NCBI GenBank assembly: GCA_019247395.1
Contig: JAFAOZ010000173.1
Span: 1-9,830 of the forward strand
Length of the DNA stretch: 9,830 nt
Origin: Vulcanimicrobiota bacterium
GTDB taxonomy: Bacteria > Vulcanimicrobiota > Vulcanimicrobiia > Vulcanimicrobiales > Vulcanimicrobiaceae
Reading direction: 5' to 3'
Position 1 is the stretch's first letter, and each line of letters begins with the position of its first letter. The notes below the pieces were generated by a model. The model was not told the origin of the DNA. It worked only from the letters and a program-made list of their open reading frames with translations, and searched no databases. Both the position numbers and the translations under genes were made by a program. Shown piece after piece: positions 5,346 through 9,830 of this stretch.

Positions 5346-6470
5346 ATGCCATTGGGATTTCCGCCGGGCCGCGCTGACTCACTCGGCGGTGCAAAGCACA
5401 TCGCGGTAAGCCTGCTCGCTTGCACGATGCTCTCGCCGGGCTGCTCGAGCGGCGCCACTGCAACCGGGCCGCTCGTCTCGGAGCGAGCCGGGAACGCCGC
5501 GCGTGTTGAAACAATCGCTCGAAATGCCGACGCCTCATACTTGTACGTAGCCGACCACGCCAACCCGTCAAACGCGCAAGTTGACGTTCTGCTAAGGAAA
5601 GATCTCGCTAAGGGAATCATCCGAGAGGTCAGCAAGCGTATCGAATATCCGGCCGGCATCTTCGTCGATGTTTCGGACAACTTGTACGTCGCTAACGCGG
5701 TCGAGAGCAGTGGCCACGATACGGTGACCGTATACAAAGCAGGTTCGAACCAGCCATTTCGGACCTACCGAGGAATAGGCTGCGCTGCCGATGTTTTGGC
5801 CGGCTCAGACGGCACCGTCTACATCGCAGACCTTTGCGGCGGCAATGTGCGCAAGACTATGCGTGCGGGCGGCGACCGCTGTATAGAGAACGGTGAAGTT
5901 CACGTTTACGCCGCCGGTGGGACCAAACAGATCCGCGCTCTTCACTTTAAAGGCGGCCCTTCCAGCCTCACGCTGGACGATAAAAACAACCTTTACGTGG
6001 GCTACGAAAATGCCTGCGCGTCGGCCGGACAAGTAAGGCGGTACGCGCCCGGAGCCGTCAAAGGGGTCGATCTGCTGCCGCATGATGCGGTGCCATTCAT
6101 CGGCGGCATCGCACTCGATAGTGGCGGCCAACTGCTCGTCGTGAGTACGCTGCGCTCTGTCATAGACGTGTTTTCAGCCGAGCATCAGCCGCCTTCACGC
6201 GTCATCAGCACGGGACAGACGTTTCCCGGCCGCATCGTCTTCGACAAGCTGCAGAACCTGCTTTATGTCACCTCTCCATATCTTCCCGACTCCCACGCCG
6301 AAGCTAGCCCACAGCGTATTACGCCCATGGGTGTGAAGCGGCCAAATACTTTGGTGGTGATCGACTACCAAAGCGGCAAACTGCTCTATACGCTTAAAAA
6401 ACTCGTGTCCGGGTGGGCGCCCGCGGGCGTCGCCGTCTTTCCGCCGGCGCCGTTCGCACCGCAGTTCTAA
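5346..6470 (+). CDS. Beta-propeller (NHL/SMP-30-like) lipoprotein
   Basis: This 374-residue exported protein is of unknown specific role. A signal peptide (K17, hydrophobic HIAVSLLACTML) carries two possible lipoboxes, LLAC (C26) and SPGC (C33). The second sits at a more usual distance from the start of the hydrophobic core; the first has the better consensus. The rest consists of repeats of a strand pattern such as DNLYVAN, then TVTVYKAGS (111-134); GTVYIAD (156-162); NNLYVGY (214-220); QLLVVS (262-267) and NLLYVTS (304-310). I count about six such repeats, which fits NHL or SMP-30-type propeller blades. Four cysteines (146, 164, 179, 224) lie in the middle blades and might form disulfides. 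Such propellers often mediate binding and some are enzymes; no catalytic set is evident. It has a perfect ribosome binding site and follows the TonB-like gene by 3 nt. Confidence 0.8.
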   Translation: MPLGFPPGRADSLGGAKHIAVSLLACTMLSPGCSSGATATGPLVSERAGNAARVETIARNADASYLYVADHANPSNAQVDVLLRKDLAKGIIREVSKRIEYPAGIFVDVSDNLYVANAVESSGHDTVTVYKAGSNQPFRTYRGIGCAADVLAGSDGTVYIADLCGGNVRKTMRAGGDRCIENGEVHVYAAGGTKQIRALHFKGGPSSLTLDDKNNLYVGYENACASAGQVRRYAPGAVKGVDLLPHDAVPFIGGIALDSGGQLLVVSTLRSVIDVFSAEHQPPSRVISTGQTFPGRIVFDKLQNLLYVTSPYLPDSHAEASPQRITPMGVKRPNTLVVIDYQSGKLLYTLKKLVSGWAPAGVAVFPPAPFAPQF

Positions 6471-6486
6471 AGCTAAACCTTTAGCT
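6467..6486. repeat. A/T-rich inverted repeats at convergent gene ends
   Basis: Two overlapping small inverted repeats span the 2-bp gap between convergent genes. One is AGCTAAA/TTTAGCT (6471-6477 and 6480-6486, 2-nt centre). The other is CTAAAG/CTTTAG (6467-6472 and 6479-6484, 6-nt loop). The stems are short and A/U-rich with no T-run, so they would be weak terminators at best. Both stop codons lie within the repeat. Confidence 0.35.
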
Positions 6487-7357
6487 CGACCTTCTCCAAA
6501 GCACCCGTGGTCGGAACCACGTGGTGATTCAGGCGCAGTTGCTCGGGTTCGAATCCGAAAGCCAAGCCGAGCAGCTGCGGCAGATGAAAGATCGGAACGC
6601 CGATATCTTTCTTGAGCACGCGCGCGGCGTCCGGCTGCTGACCGTCGAGATTGAGGTGACAGAGCGGACATGGCGTGACGAGCAAATCGGCACCCTTGTC
6701 CTTTGCTTCCAGGATGTGGTTGCCACCCATCGCAAGCGCCTTGTCGCGATTGAACGTGAGCATCGGGAAGCCGCAGCACTTGGTCGCCCCGCGATACTCG
6801 ACGGCTTCGGCGCCGAGCAGCTCGATGAGCCGGTTGAGGTACGTCTTGCGCTCCGGACGCTCACGCAATCCGAGCGCTTCGCTCGGCCGCAAAATATAGC
6901 AGCCATAGAATGGCGCAATCTTCAAACCGGTTAGCTTTCGCTTGATCGCCCGCTCCACGCGCTCGATGCCGATATCTTCAAAGAGCATCCAGAGCAGATG
7001 CTTGACGGTGGTCGTCCCGCTGTAACGAAAGCCCTGATCCGCGATAGTGGCATTGGCCTTGTCGCGCCGCGCCTCGTCTTTCTTCAGATGGTAATTGTGA
7101 TCGGAGAGCACGCCTTGGCAGGTGCTGCAAATCGTCATCAGCTCCGCGCCCTGCGCTTCGGCCATCGCGAGCGTGAGCCCGTTGAGCGCATCGGCCAACT
7201 CGCGGTTCTGCTCGCTCAATACGCCGGCGCCGGTGCAGGGCGCCGACTCGAGCTCGTGCAGCTCGAGGCCGAGCGGCTCGGCAATGATTTTCGCCGACAC
7301 ATAGAGCTCTGGGCACGCTCCTTTGGAGACGCACCCTGGATAGAACGCGACCTTCAC
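6473..7357 (-). CDS. sdhE: SdhE / HdrB-like CCG-domain subunit of succinate dehydrogenase
   Basis: This 294-residue protein has two cysteine-rich CCG domains, as in heterodisulfide reductase subunit B. The C-terminal one is complete: C153, C194-C195 and CPLC 230-233, the pattern that holds an iron-sulfur cluster in HdrB/SdhE proteins. The N-terminal one has YPGC (C9), C41 and CSTC (77-80), but the usual C-C pair reads C-T at 41-42. A hydrophobic HLPQLLGLAFG segment near the end is typical of the family. Following sdhA and sdhB in one operon, it should be the third subunit of a class E succinate:quinone oxidoreductase, or of a fumarate reductase of the Tfr/Mfr type. In such complexes it replaces SdhC/D at the membrane. 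GTG 7357 overlaps the sdhB stop (GTGA), and GGAGG lies 9 nt upstream. HdrB of another enzyme is unlikely given the operon. Confidence 0.88.
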   Translation of the reverse strand: MKVAFYPGCVSKGACPELYVSAKIIAEPLGLELHELESAPCTGAGVLSEQNRELADALNGLTLAMAEAQGAELMTICSTCQGVLSDHNYHLKKDEARRDKANATIADQGFRYSGTTTVKHLLWMLFEDIGIERVERAIKRKLTGLKIAPFYGCYILRPSEALGLRERPERKTYLNRLIELLGAEAVEYRGATKCCGFPMLTFNRDKALAMGGNHILEAKDKGADLLVTPCPLCHLNLDGQQPDAARVLKKDIGVPIFHLPQLLGLAFGFEPEQLRLNHHVVPTTGALEKVELKV

Positions 7358-8364
7358 TTAAACCGTCCTCCGACCCGTTGGAAAATTTTCTTGATGCGCT
7401 CGACGCCCGGAATCGCCTTATGAATGAGCGGCGGCAGCTTTCCGGCGCGCGCCATGTTGATCGCGCTCGGCAGCGTCTTGAGCTGGCCGACGATATTGAA
7501 AAGCCCGGTCGATTTCGGCATGAGCGTCAGCTCGTTGAGCCGGCCGCTGTGCTTGACGGAATCGGCAAACGCGTCGGCATGACGCGTACCGGGGTTGTTG
7601 GTGAAGCCCGCGTCCACGGCGAGCTTGCGCAGTTTGAGAATTTGTTCGAGCGGCGCGACGCCTTTGGGACATTGCTGCACGCATTCGAAGCAATGCGTAC
7701 AATCCCAAATGCCGCCCGCCTTGCTCAACTCGCCGAGGCGCTCTTTCGTCTTTGCATCGCGCGGATCGCCGACGTAGCGATAGGCCTGCGCGAGCGCCTG
7801 CGGGCCCAGGAAATCGGGATTGACGGCAAAGGACTCGCAATCCATGAGGCACGCGCTGCAGCTGATGCAGCTCACCTCTTGAATCAGCTCTTCCATCGCT
7901 GCGTTCGGTACGCGATACTCTTCGTCGGGCGGCGGAAGGGGCTCTTTGTTCTCGAGCCACGGCTTCACCGCCAAGTGCTTGTCCCAAAACGGTTTCATGT
8001 CGCAGACGAGATCGCGGATGATCGGCATGGATGGCGGCGACTCGACGCGCGTCTTGCCGTCCATGGTGAAGGTCTCGAGCTTGCTCTTGCAGGCGAGATT
8101 CGCATGGCCGTTGATCCACATCGCGCAGGATCCGCAGATCGCGCTGCGGCAGGCGCAACGCACCGCCAGCGACGGGTCCTGGTACTCGCGGATAGCGATG
8201 AGCGCATCGAGCACGACGGCGTGCTGCGGCAGCTCGACGGTGTAGGTCTGGTAACGCCGCACCGGCGACGCGTTCCACGGCGCCGGGAATGGCTCGCCGG
8301 GGACGGCCGTTTCGGCGTAACGCCCCTCGGGATTAAAGCGTCCGACTTCGATGGTGAACTGCAT
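7354..8364 (-). CDS. sdhB: Succinate dehydrogenase/fumarate reductase iron-sulfur subunit, class E
   Basis: This 336-residue subunit passes electrons from the flavin of SdhA toward quinone. I chose ATG 8364-8362 because it overlaps the sdhA stop by 1 nt (TGATG); a longer frame from 8391 would add nine residues inside sdhA. The N-terminal ferredoxin domain binds [2Fe-2S] with C72, C77, C80 and C92. The first cluster motif CISCSACLMDC has Cys at 166, 169, 172 and 176. The second, CTHCFECVQQCP, has Cys at 222, 225, 228 and 232. In classical SdhB the residue equal to C225 is Ile/Val/Ala and the centre is [3Fe-4S]; Cys here predicts a second [4Fe-4S], as in archaeal-type enzymes with SdhE. About 100 residues follow, ending KLPPLIHKAIPGVERIKKIF, which resembles HdrC/GlpC-type tails. 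It overlaps sdhE by 4 nt. Confidence 0.93.
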   Translation of the reverse strand: MQFTIEVGRFNPEGRYAETAVPGEPFPAPWNASPVRRYQTYTVELPQHAVVLDALIAIREYQDPSLAVRCACRSAICGSCAMWINGHANLACKSKLETFTMDGKTRVESPPSMPIIRDLVCDMKPFWDKHLAVKPWLENKEPLPPPDEEYRVPNAAMEELIQEVSCISCSACLMDCESFAVNPDFLGPQALAQAYRYVGDPRDAKTKERLGELSKAGGIWDCTHCFECVQQCPKGVAPLEQILKLRKLAVDAGFTNNPGTRHADAFADSVKHSGRLNELTLMPKSTGLFNIVGQLKTLPSAINMARAGKLPPLIHKAIPGVERIKKIFQRVGGRFK

Positions 8365-9830
8365 CAGTAGGTACGTACCTCGGGTTGCCACTGCGTAATC
8401 GTTACCGGAACGTAGGTCATCTCAGGCTCTTGTCCATCGCCACGATGCGTCAGCACGGTGTGCTTGAGCCACTCTCGGTCGTTGCGCTCCGGATAATCGA
8501 CGTGCGTATGCGCCCCGCGACTCTCTTTGCGGTGCATCGCATCGCGAATGATCGTCTCTCCGCAATCGAGCAAAAAGCCGAGCTCGAGCACGAAGGTGAG
8601 CGCCTGATTGAAGACGCGCCCCTTGTCGCCCACCCAAACATTTGCATACCGCTCGCGGAAGCCGTGCAGCGCCTGCAGCGCTTCTTTCAAACCGGCGTCG
8701 CTGCGGTATAAGCCGACCTTTGCATCCATCATCGTCGCGAGCTCGAGCCGCAGGCCGGCGCAGGTCTCGCCCGTGTACGGACGCGACATAAGTTCGTCGA
8801 GCCGATCCTTCTCGCGGCGCAACAGATCTTCGCCGCCGCCGCTGGTCGCGACGCTGCGCACGTATTCGGCGGCTTTGCGGCCGGAACGGCGGCCGAACAC
8901 GATGGTGTCGAGCAGCGAATTGGCGCCAAGCCGATTACCGCCGTGCACGCTGACGCACGCGACCTCGCCGGCGGCGTAGATTCCCGGGACGCGCGTCGCG
9001 CCGTCCACATCGGTCTTGATGCCGCCCATCTGATAGTGCATGCCGGGCCGCACCGGGACCGGCTCTTTGATCATGTCGATGCCGAGATAATCCAGGGCCA
9101 TCTCGTGAATCTGCGGCAGTTTCTTCAAGATCACATCCGGACCGAGATGGCGCAGATCCAGCAACACGTTACCGTCGATCCCACGGCCTTCGGAAATTTC
9201 GGTCGCTTCAGCCCGCGAGGTGACGTCGCGCGCCGCCAGCTCCATCTTGTTCGGCGCGTACTTCTTCATGAAGCGCTCGCCCTCGGAATTGAGCAGGTAC
9301 GCTCCCTCGCCGCGCGCGGCTTCGGTCATGAGGAAACCGCTGCCGGCCAAGGTCGTCGGATGGTACTGCACCATCGCCATGTCCATGAGCGGCGCGCCGG
9401 CGCGATACGCAAGCGAATAACCGTCGCCGGTGCAGATCAGCGCGTTCGTGCTGGGCTCGTAGAGCCGTCCGAGACCGCCGCTTGCAAAGATCACGGCTTT
9501 GGCGCGCAGCAAGTGCAGCTCGCCGGTAATCATTTCGAGCGCGACGAGCCCGCGGCACGCGCCATCCTCCATATGGACGGCCGTCGCGAACCACTCTTCG
9601 TAGACTTTGACGCCGGCCTTGAGGATTTGGTCGTAAAGCGTGACGAGCAGGGCCTGTCCCGTGATATCGCCGACGAAGTAGGTCCGGGCAAGCGAAGCGC
9701 CGCCGAAGGCGCGCCGACCGAGCTTGCCGTCCTCGTTGCGATAGAAGATGACGCCCATGTGCTCGAACTCGATGATGTCGGCGGGGGCTTCGCGAGCCAT
9801 GACTTCGACCGCGTCCTGGTCGGCCAGATA
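8364..9830 (-). CDS. sdhA: Succinate dehydrogenase/fumarate reductase flavoprotein subunit, N-terminus off window
   Basis: This catalytic subunit interconverts succinate and fumarate with covalently bound FAD. 488 C-terminal residues are visible. The frame stays open to the window edge (YLADQDAVEVMAREAP...), so the internal ATG at 9800 is not the start; the dinucleotide-binding GxGxxG and the FAD-histidine loop lie outside. Visible active-site blocks, numbered from the window edge, are QYHPTTLAG with H157, LMTEAARGEGAYL (167-179), ARDVTSR with R201, HYQMGGI with H265, and NRLGANSLLDTIVFGRRSG (299-317). These match the substrate-binding His and Arg positions of the family. The tail contains HTHVDYPERND (441-451), the usual C-terminal domain. 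Sequence alone does not separate succinate dehydrogenase from fumarate reductase. It is upstream of and coupled to sdhB (TGATG) in a three-gene operon. Confidence 0.95.
   Translation of the reverse strand, partial: YLADQDAVEVMAREAPADIIEFEHMGVIFYRNEDGKLGRRAFGGASLARTYFVGDITGQALLVTLYDQILKAGVKVYEEWFATAVHMEDGACRGLVALEMITGELHLLRAKAVIFASGGLGRLYEPSTNALICTGDGYSLAYRAGAPLMDMAMVQYHPTTLAGSGFLMTEAARGEGAYLLNSEGERFMKKYAPNKMELAARDVTSRAEATEISEGRGIDGNVLLDLRHLGPDVILKKLPQIHEMALDYLGIDMIKEPVPVRPGMHYQMGGIKTDVDGATRVPGIYAAGEVACVSVHGGNRLGANSLLDTIVFGRRSGRKAAEYVRSVATSGGGEDLLRREKDRLDELMSRPYTGETCAGLRLELATMMDAKVGLYRSDAGLKEALQALHGFRERYANVWVGDKGRVFNQALTFVLELGFLLDCGETIIRDAMHRKESRGAHTHVDYPERNDREWLKHTVLTHRGDGQEPEMTYVPVTITQWQPEVRTY

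Noticed and set aside
7378..8370. Long plus-strand open frame (330 codons) opposite sdhB
   Set aside because: It is the reverse complement of sdhB coding sequence. The product is Arg/Ala/Leu-rich without recognisable motifs.
7354..8391. sdhB starting at ATG 8391
   Set aside because: This would overlap sdhA by 28 nt. The ATG at 8364 overlaps the sdhA stop as TGATG and gives the usual short N-terminus.
8364..9800. sdhA taken as complete from the ATG at 9800
   Set aside because: The reading frame stays open to the window edge with typical SdhA sequence (LADQDAVEV). The FAD-binding N-terminus is missing, so the gene continues beyond the window.

Overview
This is a GC-rich, gene-dense bacterial chromosome segment with almost no intergenic space. 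It encodes housekeeping genes (a bifunctional Rel stringent-response enzyme, adenine phosphoribosyltransferase and a succinate dehydrogenase/fumarate reductase) mixed with lineage-specific exported proteins. The organism is not identified. High GC, a single Rel-type enzyme, an SdhE-type (HdrB-like) succinate dehydrogenase and a beta-propeller lipoprotein would fit an uncultivated soil or peat phylum such as Candidatus Eremiobacterota (WPS-2). That is a low-confidence guess from general resemblance, not a search result. I see no tRNA, rRNA, CRISPR array, insertion sequence or phage gene.

Layout. (1) 1-141, minus: the N-terminus of a lipoprotein that runs off the left edge. (2) 238-4151, minus: a tightly packed cluster in the order apt (3639-4151), a secreted protein of unknown function (3152-3649), rel (978-3140) and a TauE/SafE-family permease (238 to about 981). 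Genes overlap by 11 nt, are separated by 11 nt, or overlap by 4 nt if the permease uses a CTG start. The cluster is therefore probably one operon with translational coupling. (3) 4202-6470, plus: a divergent run of exported proteins. A small secreted tyrosine-rich protein with a duplicated 17-residue motif is followed by a strong rho-independent terminator. Then come a TonB-like membrane-anchored protein and, 3 nt later, a beta-propeller lipoprotein. (4) 6473-9830, minus: sdhA (N-terminus off the right edge), sdhB and sdhE, overlapping by 1 and 4 nt, ending 2 nt from the stop codon of the plus-strand lipoprotein gene.

How the genes work together. Apt salvages adenine to AMP, and Rel makes and degrades (p)ppGpp; apt and rel are neighbours in many bacteria. 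Here an exported protein sits between them and a permease is coupled after rel. The sdhA-sdhB-sdhE set encodes a class E (archaeal-type) succinate:quinone oxidoreductase in which a CCG-domain protein follows SdhB in the operon where classical complexes have SdhC/D anchors. SdhB carries a fourth cysteine in its last cluster motif, predicting a second [4Fe-4S] cluster instead of [3Fe-4S].

The least-understood part is 4202-6470. There the Tyr-rich repeat protein, the TonB-like protein with an S-x3-H anchor and the propeller lipoprotein look like a small cell-envelope module of unknown purpose.
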